From the NCBI RefSeq assembly GCF_030323265.1, contig NZ_CP104991.1, positions 310,001 through 374,000 of the forward strand: DNA of 64,000 nucleotides, read 5' to 3'. This DNA is from Terrirhizobium terrae. GTDB taxonomy: Bacteria; Pseudomonadota; Alphaproteobacteria; Rhizobiales; Rhizobiaceae. Both the position numbers and the translations under genes were made by a program. The notes beneath the pieces are model-generated. The model saw nothing but the letters and a program-made list of their open reading frames with translations, ran no database searches and had not been told where the DNA came from. Below are positions 1 to 8,017 of this stretch, piece after piece (the first letter of the stretch is position 1; each line of letters starts with the position of its first letter).

Positions 1-249
1 GACCGCGGCCTCGCTCGTTTTGAGGTACTTGGGCGCGACAGCGATCGCAGCTTAATTAGATCACTTGCTCGCAAATTGGCCGAAGATGGCCCTGAAGCAG
101 CTAATCTCCGTGCCGTCGTCAACGAAACGCTTGCTGGAGAGCCGCCTAAAAAGGGTGGTATTCTCGCAGCTCTCCGCCGATCGCCGATGGTCGGAGCCAA
201 TCTCGACACCGCCCGTTCACGCGAGGAAGGTCGCGAGATAGATTTGTGA
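1..249 (+). CDS. Phd/VapB-like antitoxin, 3' part only
   Basis: The reading frame is open from the window edge to a TGA at 247-249, so only the last 82 residues are visible. The end reads LDTARSREEGREIDL. Acidic/arginine tails of this kind are, from memory, common in prevent-host-death and VapB-type antitoxins. The stop overlaps the ATG of the PIN toxin gene (TGATG), the usual antitoxin-toxin coupling. The DNA-binding N-terminus lies outside the window, so the exact family is inferred from the tail and the partner. Confidence 0.6.
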   Translation, partial: DRGLARFEVLGRDSDRSLIRSLARKLAEDGPEAANLRAVVNETLAGEPPKKGGILAALRRSPMVGANLDTARSREEGREIDL

Positions 250-680
250 TGCGCTATTTGCTCGACACCAACATTCTCAGCAACGTCACCAAACCAGAGC
301 CTTCGACGTCACTGTTGGTATGGATGGCCGAGCAATCCGACGATGATTTGTTCATCGCTTCGCTTACTGTCGCGGAGATACACCGAGGAATTCTGGAAAA
401 GCCAGCGGGAAAGAAACGAGCCGCTCTTGAAGCCTGGTTTGCCGGCAATGAAGGGCCGCAATCGCTCTTTGCCGGTCGCGTGCTTCCGTTCGACGAAAAG
501 GCAGCTCTGATCTGGGGCGAGCTGATGGCACACGGAAAGGCGACGGGCCGCCCACGGAGTGCCTTAGACCCAATCGTTGCTGCCATTGCGCAATCCAACA
601 ACTGCATCGTTGTCACCGATAATGAGCGAGATTTTCAGGGGATCGACATTATCAATCCCCTCCGGGCGACCGTAATTTAA
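249..680 (+). CDS. vapC: VapC-type PIN-domain ribonuclease toxin
   Basis: 143 residues, typical for VapC. The four acidic PIN positions are present: D in YLLDTNILS near residue 6, E in VAEIHRG, D in LDPIVAAIA and D in VTDNERDF. PIN toxins cleave RNA (often initiator tRNA or rRNA) using Mg2+ held by these acids. The ATG at 249 overlaps the antitoxin stop; a GTG three bases upstream is less likely. Most similar in layout to the plasmid-stability VapC/StbB group. Confidence 0.88.
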   Translation: MRYLLDTNILSNVTKPEPSTSLLVWMAEQSDDDLFIASLTVAEIHRGILEKPAGKKRAALEAWFAGNEGPQSLFAGRVLPFDEKAALIWGELMAHGKATGRPRSALDPIVAAIAQSNNCIVVTDNERDFQGIDIINPLRATVI

Positions 681-1574
681 GTCGGTTGCCAAAGTTTCGG
701 TCTTGAACCATCGCGAACCGCCGACCTGCTCATCCGAAGCTTACCGGATACTCTACGCCTCAGACATGGCGAGCATCCGGGTGAGCGACACATCGGAAGT
801 CACCTCTACCGCCGGAACAACAGCACCCTAACACCGCTGATCTCGCTTTCTGTTATTGGTTTGGATCGGGAATCAGTACTCGTCAGCCTCTCCACGATAA
901 GAGTGTGCGGTACTCGAAGTACGGTGTTAACGGTGTTCGGAACTGGGCGATTGCAGAGTTTTGACTGAGTTGCTGGCCGACTGCGATTCTGGCCCGGGAC
1001 AATGCTTCCGGCCTCCAGTGAATGGCTGGTATGTGTTGTCCTCTATGCGGTACGAGCTGTATCTCTCCATGCACCACCTCGCGTTTGCATCCAGCCCGTT
1101 AGCATCACCACTGTTTGCTATCTCCTGGACGGGAATTGCCGGTGTCGCGATCGGAGCGACACAGGTTTGGCGAGCCCCTCCATAAGGCCGATATGTGTTG
1201 CTGGCCGGCAACCTGTGATGACTGATCTGCCCCTCCCGGCGGCCTCAAATCGGCACCTCTAACGTCACGGGCTGAGCTGCGACCGCGCATTTCTCGAGAT
1301 TATTGGAAGGCTTTCGTGATGACCCATTAGACGGAATGCGCTTGGCGATCGAACGGCTGCCGAAGTCTCCGGAAGTCCGCTGCACTACCGATGGCCGTAG
1401 GGAGAATTCAGTTTCTAAGGATAAGGGCGCTACGACAAACCGGGGTTTGACAAGTTGCAGGTTCAGCGAAGGATACCCTACTCGCGTAGATTTCGCTGTC
1501 CTGCGCGGGCACGGCGGATACTGCCATAACCTTGATCACCGAGGACCAGCCATGATTTCGGCTAAATGGGATAA
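681..1574. other. 894-bp stretch with no supportable gene
   Basis: Short ORFs occur on both strands but none has a ribosome binding site, recognisable motifs or rhizobial codon bias. The long plus-strand frame starting at 1303 is the antisense shadow of the DUF1236 gene. Probably eroded DNA between the toxin-antitoxin locus and the next gene. Confidence 0.5.
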
Positions 1575-1598
1575 TGGCCGGACAGCGAAGTCCGGCCA
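1575..1598 (-). terminator. Hairpin after the DUF1236 gene
   Basis: Perfect 8-bp GGCCGGAC/GTCCGGCC stem with a 6-base loop just beyond the stop codon, followed on the minus strand by a moderately T-rich stretch (ATTATCCCATTT). Fits a weak intrinsic terminator. Confidence 0.6.
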
Positions 1599-1605
1599 CC
1601 GTAAA

Positions 1606-2001
1606 TCAATCGATGACCTGAACAACTCGACGCGAAGAAGGCTCGACAATCACACGCTGCTGATTGACAACAGCATAGGCGTAGTTCGGGTCTTGAGGGA
1701 TCTGCTGAACGACGACTGTCTGTGGCAGAGGTTCACCGACAACAACGCGTTCCTGGACGACGACGCGTTCGGCGGGAACCGGGGCCTGCCGCACATATGC
1801 GACAACCCTTTCCGGCGGCGGATCGATCGCGGTTCCGGCGATAGCGCCCACCACGCCGCCGACGGCTGCGCCGACCGGGCCACCTACGACCGCGCCCGTC
1901 ACAGCACCACCTGCGGCGCCGGTCACCGTGGAGTTTTGGGCGAAAGCAGACCCTGCGATGAGCATGGCAGCACCTGCAATGATAAGACGATTTGCGAGCA
2001 T
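1606..2001 (-). CDS. DUF1236-type secreted/envelope protein with glycine-zipper segment
   Basis: 131 residues. An N-terminal signal peptide (MLANRLIIAGAAMLIAGSAFA) is followed by a Gly/Ala-rich zipper-like stretch at about residues 25-55 (repeated GAVxGGPVGAAVGG), then paired VVVQERVVVGEPLP-like repeats typical of DUF1236 proteins. The start is set by GGAGGAATTC directly before ATG at 2001; the frame runs further upstream but without a ribosome binding site. Exported and possibly envelope-associated; function unknown. An EcfG-type promoter lies about 35 bp upstream, suggesting control by the general stress response. Confidence 0.75.
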   Translation of the reverse strand: MLANRLIIAGAAMLIAGSAFAQNSTVTGAAGGAVTGAVVGGPVGAAVGGVVGAIAGTAIDPPPERVVAYVRQAPVPAERVVVQERVVVGEPLPQTVVVQQIPQDPNYAYAVVNQQRVIVEPSSRRVVQVID

Positions 2002-2035
2002 GAATTCCTCCATTGGCGCTTTAAGCGCTGCCAAC

Positions 2036-2060
2036 AACGCCACGGCCTCCGGTTGGTTCC
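2036..2060 (-). promoter_or_regulatory. EcfG-type (general stress) promoter
   Basis: On the minus strand GGAACC (2055-2060) is followed after 15 bases by CGTT (2036-2039). This matches the alphaproteobacterial EcfG consensus GGAAC-N16/17-CGTT. It sits 35 bp before the DUF1236 start. Similar pairs with identical spacing occur at 51880 and 53881. Confidence 0.6.
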
Positions 2061-2192
2061 CTCCTGATAATCCGTTCTGCCCGCGCTGGAAAAAGAACCG
2101 GTAACGTAACGCGGGGCAGGATCACTAGAGTTGCTCGTAACGAGCTTAGCTATAGCTATCGATCACGCACCAGCGACCGCGAGGCCTTCAAC

Positions 2193-2393
2193 TCACGAGA
2201 CGCGGGTGGCATGTTCGATATTCCAGCCAAACATCCAAGCGTCCGCTTTCTGCATCGGGCTGTCCTTTTCTCTCGGGCAGCTTGCCTCCTGAATATAGCA
2301 AATCAGTGGATTGTTGCCTGCAGAGAGGCCAAGCACCCGTGCGTTGATCCCGCGCTGTTGCCAATCAAGCATAGTTTCGACATCCAAACTCAT
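2193..2393 (-). CDS. RMF/CrpP-like small protein
   Basis: 66 residues. The layout WQQRG-x2-A-x3-G ... NP ... KADAWMFGWNIE matches the ribosome-modulation-factor/CrpP fold: an N-terminal (Q)G-x2-A-x3-G helix, an NP turn and a C-terminal W-x2-GW helix. RMF promotes 100S ribosome dimers in stationary phase. CrpP was first described as a ciprofloxacin-modifying protein, but most family members have no proven function. GAGG lies 8 bases before ATG. No neighbour suggests an operon. Confidence 0.6.
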   Translation of the reverse strand: MSLDVETMLDWQQRGINARVLGLSAGNNPLICYIQEASCPREKDSPMQKADAWMFGWNIEHATRVS

Positions 2394-3093
2394 TTTCGAT
2401 CCTCATGATCGCTGTATCATTCTGTCAAACCTTGAAGTGCCGCGGCCTCCCGCGAATCAAAAATTGGGAAAACCTATCTTAGATTTTTCCAAGCTTCGAC
2501 TTGAAGAGGCCTTCTTTGCTCGTACGTTATCGTACGAAGAGCTGATGCTGGACGTGAGATCAGCCCTCCGTCGACTGGCGTTTAGGCTTCGATACCGCTG
2601 GTCGTTTCTGCTTCTATTCCTCTCTCGCTTTGGCGCCCTGACCTTGCGCCGCCGCCTCTCGCGATTTCGCCAGCCGCCTGATGGAAGCGCGCCGGGGCGG
2701 AACCTTTAAAGTTCCTGTTTCCGCATCTGGAGGTGTCATGCGGTGCAAGGGTTCCAGCCTGCTGAATTGGGAACGATTGGTCTCGCCTTGCGTGCATCCA
2801 AAGCCGCGAGCCGAGTCAATGAGATCTTGCATGGCTACTTGTCTAACGCAAAGCGATCAATACCGCGGTCATATATCACGCTCGCCGAAATGTCTTTGAG
2901 AAGCTGCTCGTTTTTTCAACTCTCAAAAAGGCCCTATCCCTTGAGCTCTTGATGGTGTCCAAACCTGACCCCGGCAATACTCTCAGCTCAAGCAGCTGTA
3001 TATAATCGCGAAACTGGGTTAAGAGCCACCGCAGGCTTTCGCGAGCCTTCGCATGATGCGTAAACTTGGTCGGCGAGCTGCTTGGCAATGATG
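2394..3093. other. About 700 bp without a convincing gene
   Basis: Short frames occur on both strands but none has motifs and a ribosome binding site together. A 7-bp inverted repeat (TCGTACG-TTAT-CGTACGA, 2520-2537) is visible. A minus-strand frame ending near 2614 finishes in a lysine/arginine-rich stretch and could be a small gene, but I cannot support it. Confidence 0.4.
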
Positions 3094-4119
3094 TCAAAGT
3101 TGCCCTACCTCCCTGCGCAGGAGCTCGTCCTTTCGCGAGATACCCCACGTATAAGCAAAGGTCGTCCCGTCGTTTTTAACGACGCGGTGGCATGGAATTG
3201 CAACCGCCAGAGGGTTGCTCGCACAGGCGCTAGCGACAGCCTTTCCTGCTTTGCCAAGACCGAGCCGAATTGCAATCTCGTCATAGCTGACTGTCTCGCC
3301 CGGCGGCACCTTACGCAAGGCCGCCCATACGCGCCTCTGAAACGCCGTCCCCCGAATATCGAGGGACAGATTGATGCTTGCGCCAGGAGCCTCCACCATT
3401 CCGACAACCTGGGCGACGACTTCCTCATAGCCGCGATCTCCTCCAACGAGAACGGCGTTGGGAAATCGATCCTGAAGATCCCTTAAAAGCTCTTCGCGAT
3501 CGTCCGCCATCAGGATCGCTACGACGCCCTTCTCGCTTGAAGCGACAAGGATTGAGCCCAGCGACGTCAAGCCGATAGCAAAGCGGAGGGTCTCCTTCCG
3601 ACCACCTGCTCTAAAGTCAGCCGGAGCCATCCCCAGCGCACGATTTGCGACCGCGTAGAACCGGCTGCTCGATTCGAAGCCAGCATCGTAGAACGTCGAC
3701 GTAATCGACTTGCCTGGCTAAAGTCCTTCCCGGACGAGCTGCGCCCTCCTCTCGAGCATGTATGCGCGCGGCGTCATCCCGGTATGTTCCCGGAACACAC
3801 GGTGGAAATGTCCCTCGCTGATCCCAAGGGCGTGCGCGAGAGCCGCCACCGTCGGCGAGCTGTCTCCGGCATCTATCAGCCTGCAGGCTTCCGCCACTAG
3901 AGCCGTGTTCCTCTTTGCGAACTCCTCCTCGTTTGGGCGGCATCGCCGGCAAGGGCGGAAGCCGGCCGCCTCCGCCTCCGCCACGCAGACGAACCGGCGC
4001 ATGTTTTCCGGCCGAGGCGGACGCGAGATGCAGTTCGTCCGGCAGTAGACTCCCGTCGTGACGACGCCCCGGAATACGGGTGTCGTCGCTGCATTTCCGA
4101 TATCCGCTGCTTCCGTCAT
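3094..4119 (-). pseudogene. ada: Ada-type DNA alkylation repair protein/regulator, interrupted by an in-frame amber codon
   Basis: The N-terminal half has the Ada zinc/methyl-acceptor region (TTGVYCRTNC, then FRPCRRC) and an AraC-type helix-turn-helix (ALGISEGHFHRVFREHTGMTPRAYML). The C-terminal half is an O6-methylguanine methyltransferase with acceptor motif PCHRVV, at about residue 315 of the reconstructed protein. Both lie in the same frame, separated only by TAG at 3718-3720 inside the second AraC helix region. The sequence after the stop (SITSTFYDAGFESSSRFY) continues normal Ada homology. An ATG at 3630 could still yield a free methyltransferase domain. The start ATG overlaps the upstream stop (TGATG), so the two are translationally coupled. 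Sequencing error is possible. Confidence 0.8.
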
Positions 4120-4523
4120 CAGGCCGCGTTCCTCTGCATCGAGCCAAACGGGTTGTCGATGAGGTAACGCCACAGGCCGTCGGGACCGCGGCGGGCGATG
4201 TCCGTCGCAGTGGCTACCATGTTGATCTCGGTCCCATCTTTCGCGGTGCCGATGTATGACCAGTCGAGGATGAGAGAGGCGACATCGCCGGCGACGAACA
4301 GGTGGCGCTGGGTGATCGACATCTGAAGGCCGAGGCTGAAGTACTTTGCAAGCTCCTTGCCGATTGCGTCTTTGCCCACGTGAGCGACGCCCGCAGCGTC
4401 GACGATCAATCCTTCCGGGTCGTAGAAGCCGAGCATGGTCTCGACGTCGAGCGAGTTCAGATGGGCGAGAAGAGCTGGGACGATGCCCTCCGGCGTCGAG
4501 GAAAGTGCAAGCTTCATGGTCAT
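4119..4523 (-). CDS. SnoaL-like/NTF2-fold protein
   Basis: 134 residues with the NTF2/SnoaL pattern: a helix with LNSLDVETMLGFYDPEGLIVDAAG, then the sheet segment LFVAGDVASLILDWSYIGT and a C-terminal GLWRYLIDNPFGS. Such proteins form a small hydrophobic-cavity cone fold, often dimeric, with varied or unknown activity. AAGGA lies 7 bases before ATG at 4523. First gene of a two-gene unit with ada, stop and start overlapping. Divergent from the rrf2 operon, whose promoter region is shared. Confidence 0.65.
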   Translation of the reverse strand: MTMKLALSSTPEGIVPALLAHLNSLDVETMLGFYDPEGLIVDAAGVAHVGKDAIGKELAKYFSLGLQMSITQRHLFVAGDVASLILDWSYIGTAKDGTEINMVATATDIARRGPDGLWRYLIDNPFGSMQRNAA

Positions 4524-4646
4524 TCGATGTCCTTCGTTGTTGTTTCCGCTCCTGCGAGCGTCCTGACTATGGCAAGGCACCAAGGCGTCGAAACTCCGTT
4601 TTCTGATCTCATATTCCGATTTTCGACCGGTCTAAATGATCGGGGA

Positions 4647-4692
4647 TTGACAACTCTCCTAATCGTAGATATTTTATATCCACGATTAGGAG
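4647..4692 (+). promoter_or_regulatory. Promoter and 37-bp near-palindromic operator of the Rrf2 operon
   Basis: TTGACA (4647-4652), 17 bases, then TATTTT (4670-4675) form a good housekeeping promoter. Overlapping it is a near-perfect palindrome, 4656-4692: arms CTCCTAATCGT and ACGATTAGGAG, an inner GATAT/ATATC pair, one mismatch and a TTT centre. It covers the spacer, the -10 and the ribosome binding site (AGGAG), so a bound dimer would block both polymerase and translation start. Most likely the autoregulatory Rrf2 operator; it may also affect the divergent SnoaL-ada unit. Confidence 0.75.
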
Positions 4693-4699
4693 ATGCAAG

Positions 4700-5212
4700 A
4701 TGAAACTGAGCGAAGGCGTCGAACAGGCCATTCACTGCACGGCATTCCTGGCGGGGCTGTCGGAAGACGGCGTGCTGTCTGCCGCGGCACTGGCCGAACT
4801 TCACGGCGTGTCGACGAGCTATCTGCTGAAGCACCTGCAGGCGCTGTCCGGCGCGGGCATCGTTGCAACGATGCCGGGGCCTAAGGGTGGTTATCGGCTG
4901 GCCAAGGCCCCGAAGGATATCAGCCTTCTCGACATCGTCCTCGCGGTCGAAGGACCGGCGCCCGCCTTCCGCTGTGCCGAGATCCGTCAGCGGGGGCCGA
5001 ACCCTCTGCCGCAGCGCTACTTCACAAAGCCCTGCCAGATCAACGCTGCGATGCTGAAGGCCGAGAAGGCCTATCGCGCAGAACTCGCCAAGGTATCCGT
5101 CGCGGACCTTCTGGCGGATCTCGGCGCAGACGACGACGGTGGTATCGCCGCCCGCGGATGCGCCTTCCTCGAACTCCACGAACGCAAGACGGGCAATCGC
5201 GCCTCGTCATAG
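4700..5212 (+). CDS. Rrf2-family transcriptional regulator
   Basis: 170 residues. Rrf2 winged helix at residues 1-80: MKLSEGVEQAIHC, the recognition segment ELHGVSTSYLLKHLQAL and the wing GPKGGYRLAKAP followed by SLLDIVLAVEG. Family members sense Fe-S status, nitric oxide or oxidants. A C-x31-C pair (FRCAEI and KPCQIN) could bind a cluster or act as a redox switch, although the usual three-cysteine IscR/NsrR arrangement is not seen. First gene of an operon with an NAD-binding protein, a cupin and an AhpD-like protein, suggesting control of oxidant or electrophile defence. Confidence 0.88.
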   Translation: MKLSEGVEQAIHCTAFLAGLSEDGVLSAAALAELHGVSTSYLLKHLQALSGAGIVATMPGPKGGYRLAKAPKDISLLDIVLAVEGPAPAFRCAEIRQRGPNPLPQRYFTKPCQINAAMLKAEKAYRAELAKVSVADLLADLGADDDGGIAARGCAFLELHERKTGNRASS

Positions 5213-5223
5213 GAGAAAGCACC

Positions 5224-5976
5224 ATGAGCATGATGAAGAAGGTCGTCGTCATCGGCGGCACGGGCCTGATCGGCTCGAAGACAGTGAAGCTGCTTCAGGA
5301 CGCAGGCCACGAGGCCGTCGCCGCAAGCTCCCGCAACGGCATCAATGCCTATACGGGAGAAGGACTGGCCGATGCGCTAAGGGGCGCCGACGCCGTCATC
5401 GACGTGTCGAACATGATGTCGTTCGATAAGGCCGTGATCACCGACTTCTTTGGAACGTCGAGCCGGAACTTGACGAGCGCCGAACGGGCCGCGGGCGTGC
5501 GCCATCACGTCGTTCTTTCCATTGTCAACGCCGATCAGCTCGCGGCCAATCCTTACATGGCAGGCAAGCTGGCGCAGGAGCAGGCCGTCGCATCTTCGGG
5601 CCAAGCCTACACCATCGTCCGTGCGACCCAGTTCCACGAGTTTATCGAAACCCTGGTCGGCGCATATGCAGCCGACGGCGTGGTGAACGTGCCGGATATC
5701 GACTTCCAGCCGATTGCTGCCGACGACGTCGCCGCTGCCCTGGTGGAGGCCGCGCTGGGCGAGCCTAAGAACGGAACAGTCGATATTGCCGGACCGGAAC
5801 GGGCACCCTTCGAATGCTTCATCCGGACGTATCTCACCTCCAAGGGCGATGCCCGTTCGGTGATTGCGGACACCGCCGTCGACTACTTCGGAGCCCCGGT
5901 CGTCACTGGCTCCCTGGTTCCCGGCAGAGACTACATCAAGGGCCGCGTCACGGTCGCCGAATGGCTTAAGGCATAG
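5224..5976 (+). CDS. NmrA/atypical SDR-family NAD(P)-binding protein
   Basis: 250 residues. N-terminal Rossmann motif VVVIGGTGLIGSKTV (GxTGxxG type, residues 5-20), DVSNMMSF after the fourth strand, then RATQFHEFIETL in the NmrA-like substrate domain. The YxxxK dyad of classical SDRs is absent, as in NmrA/NAD-dependent epimerase-like proteins. Start at ATG 5224 follows AGGAGAAAGC; 11 bp after rrf2. Could be a quinone- or NADPH-sensing oxidoreductase of the Rrf2 operon; substrate unknown. Confidence 0.8.
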   Translation: MSMMKKVVVIGGTGLIGSKTVKLLQDAGHEAVAASSRNGINAYTGEGLADALRGADAVIDVSNMMSFDKAVITDFFGTSSRNLTSAERAAGVRHHVVLSIVNADQLAANPYMAGKLAQEQAVASSGQAYTIVRATQFHEFIETLVGAYAADGVVNVPDIDFQPIAADDVAAALVEAALGEPKNGTVDIAGPERAPFECFIRTYLTSKGDARSVIADTAVDYFGAPVVTGSLVPGRDYIKGRVTVAEWLKA

Positions 5977-5991
5977 AAGGAGCGTACGATC

Positions 5992-6429
5992 ATGAAGACC
6001 ATTGCATATGCGGCTGTGGCATTTGCAGCCTCCCTTGCCACCGCATCAGCTCATGACGTTGCTAAGCCAGGACTCGCCTACGATACGAAGGACGCCAAAG
6101 TGACGCTCGTCTACGAGCACGCCCTGCCCGACGTTCCTGGCAAGAGCGTCAAGGGCGTGCTCGTCGAATACGGACCAGGCGGCTACAGCTCCGCTCACAC
6201 ACATGCGAAGTCCGCACTCATCTACGCCACGGTTCTCGAGGGAGCGATCCAGAGCGCCGTGAACGGCGGCGAGACGAAGACCTTTACCGCCGGTCAGAAC
6301 TTCACCGAGCTGCCGGGCGACCGGCACGACGTCAGCGCCAATGCAAGCAAGACCGAGCCGGCGAAGCTGCTCGCCGTCTTCGTCGTCGATACCGACGACA
6401 CCGTCCTGACGACGCCGCGCAAGCCGTAG
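5992..6429 (+). CDS. Secreted cupin-domain protein
   Basis: 145 residues. Signal peptide MKTIAYAAVAFAASLATASA, then one cupin barrel: first motif PGGYSSAHTHAKSALIYATVLEGA with metal-type histidines, second motif ELPGDRHDVSANAS. Probably a periplasmic metal-binding protein, class unknown. 15 bp downstream of the NmrA-like gene with AGGAG before ATG. The operon pairs it with a regulator and an AhpD-like protein. Confidence 0.8.
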   Translation: MKTIAYAAVAFAASLATASAHDVAKPGLAYDTKDAKVTLVYEHALPDVPGKSVKGVLVEYGPGGYSSAHTHAKSALIYATVLEGAIQSAVNGGETKTFTAGQNFTELPGDRHDVSANASKTEPAKLLAVFVVDTDDTVLTTPRKP

Positions 6430-6521
6430 CGCTAACTACCAGATCCACCCCCTCACCTACCGCACAAGCAACGACGGTTTCACCGGCGAACGGAGAACCT
6501 CGTCCACAAGAAAGGAAAAAT

Positions 6522-6968
6522 ATGTCCCGAATGAACTGGTCCGAAGTCGCCCCCGACGGCGCAAAGGCGCTGTTTGGTGTCCATCACTACGTCACAGCCA
6601 AGACGAACCTGCCGGCCGAGCTGATCCACCTCGTCTTCCTGCGCGTGTCGCAGATCAACGGCTGCGCCCACTGCATCGACATGCATAGCCGTGATCTGCG
6701 CAAGACGATGTCCGTCGACAAGATCGCACTGGTGCCGGTGTGGGACGAGGTGCCTCACCTGTTCAGCGACCAGGAGCGGGCCGCTCTTGCGTGGGCGGAG
6801 GAAGTGACGAACGTCAGCCAGACCCATGCGTCCGACGAGGCCTATGCCGCCGCCGCGGCCGCCTTCGAACCTAAGGACCTCGTCGATTTGACGATCACGA
6901 TCGCCGCGATGAACGCCTTCAACCGACTTGGTGCGCCGTTCCGTCTTCCGGTTGCGGCAAAGGCCTGA
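6522..6968 (+). CDS. Carboxymuconolactone decarboxylase/AhpD-like protein
   Basis: 148 residues. The key CMD/AhpD motif is clear: LRVSQINGCAHCIDMHSRDLR, with C-x2-C and a histidine three residues later, the peroxidase-like thiol pair of AhpD. LAWAEEVTNVSQTHASDE matches the family's later helix. AhpD-like proteins reduce alkyl hydroperoxides or their partners, consistent with a redox-regulated Rrf2 operon. GAAAGGAAAAAT precedes ATG 6522; the 92-bp gap from the cupin may hold a secondary promoter. Confidence 0.85.
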   Translation: MSRMNWSEVAPDGAKALFGVHHYVTAKTNLPAELIHLVFLRVSQINGCAHCIDMHSRDLRKTMSVDKIALVPVWDEVPHLFSDQERAALAWAEEVTNVSQTHASDEAYAAAAAAFEPKDLVDLTITIAAMNAFNRLGAPFRLPVAAKA

Positions 6969-7094
6969 TCGCGTCGCAACGCTCCGAAGAAGCCGACCTG
7001 CCGGTCCGTTCGTGGTCCGGCAGTTACTTCAACTACAGCGGCGACGAGACCATCCGCGTCGCCATCTCCCGGAGTCGGAAAGCGTTTTCGGGAT

Positions 7095-7955
7095 CTACCG
7101 CGTATCTTGCCACCCCTTGAAGGGTCCTGACCCGCGCTCATCGACGACCGGCGCCTCCTGGCAGTCGTCGAAATATCTGCCGGAAATTCCCTCCACGAGC
7201 GGCGAGCCCGCGAGCAGCACCGACGTGGCTGCCCCCTGCTCTATCGTCTTTCGCAGATGCTCGGGCGTCCGAAGGCCGCCGGTATGCTTCTGAAGGCCGG
7301 TTGCGATCGCTCCGGGGTTGAGGGCATTCGACGTGATGCCGTCGCATGCCCACGCCTGCCTGATGCCAACGGACATGAGGATACAGGCCGTCTTCGACTG
7401 GCCGTAGGCGAGCAACGGATCGTATGGAATGAAGCGGAAGTCCGGATCGTCCCAGAACACGGGCGCAAACAGGTTGCCCGTCGAGGCGACGGAGACGACG
7501 CGGGCGCCGTTCGCGCTGGCCAGATGCTTCCGCAGGCCAAGCGCGAGCGCGAAGTGGCCGACGTAGTTGGTGGCGAATTGCATCTCTCGCCCTTCCGCAC
7601 TCCTCTGCAGCTCCGGAATGGCCATGACGCCTGCGTTGTTGACGAGGACGTGCAGGGGTTCGTCCCAGCTTTCCGTAAATTCCCTGACGGAAGAAAGATC
7701 GGAGAGATCAAGGCGGCAAACGCGCAGCCGAGCCCGAGGCATTGTTCGCGTCAACTCGGCGACAGCTCTCTCGGCCTCGTCCGGACGGCGGGCCGCAATC
7801 GTCACAGCCGCGCCTGCGGCCGCGAGAGCGCGGCTCGTCTCCAGTCCGATGCCCGCAGCACCTCCGGTCACGACGACATTTCGTCCGGCAAGGTCGACCC
7901 CTTCCAGAACGTCGGCGGCGGTTGATGAAAACCCAAATGGGATGGTTGAAGTCAT
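7095..7955 (-). CDS. Short-chain dehydrogenase/reductase (retinol dehydrogenase-like)
   Basis: 286 residues. Cofactor motif TGGAAGIGLETSRALA near residue 32, NNAG at VLVNNAGVMA, catalytic serine in VVSVASTGN and YGQSKTA as the YxxxK dyad. The extended C-terminus resembles the WW-oxidoreductase/retinol dehydrogenase branch. The second of two close ATGs (7955) is chosen because GGAG lies 7 bases before it and only one base before the first. Divergent from a LysR gene across about 60 bp, so that regulator probably controls it. Confidence 0.85.
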   Translation of the reverse strand: MTSTIPFGFSSTAADVLEGVDLAGRNVVVTGGAAGIGLETSRALAAAGAAVTIAARRPDEAERAVAELTRTMPRARLRVCRLDLSDLSSVREFTESWDEPLHVLVNNAGVMAIPELQRSAEGREMQFATNYVGHFALALGLRKHLASANGARVVSVASTGNLFAPVFWDDPDFRFIPYDPLLAYGQSKTACILMSVGIRQAWACDGITSNALNPGAIATGLQKHTGGLRTPEHLRKTIEQGAATSVLLAGSPLVEGISGRYFDDCQEAPVVDERGSGPFKGWQDTR

Positions 7956-8017
7956 GGTCATGCTCCTTCAGACATTCGACTTGCCCGGGAGAAAAGCGCG
8001 AGGCATTCGTGAACTAG

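Noticed and set aside
1303..2067. 254-residue plus-strand ORF
   Set aside because: It is antisense to the DUF1236 gene, which has a ribosome binding site, signal peptide and promoter. The ORF has no motifs.
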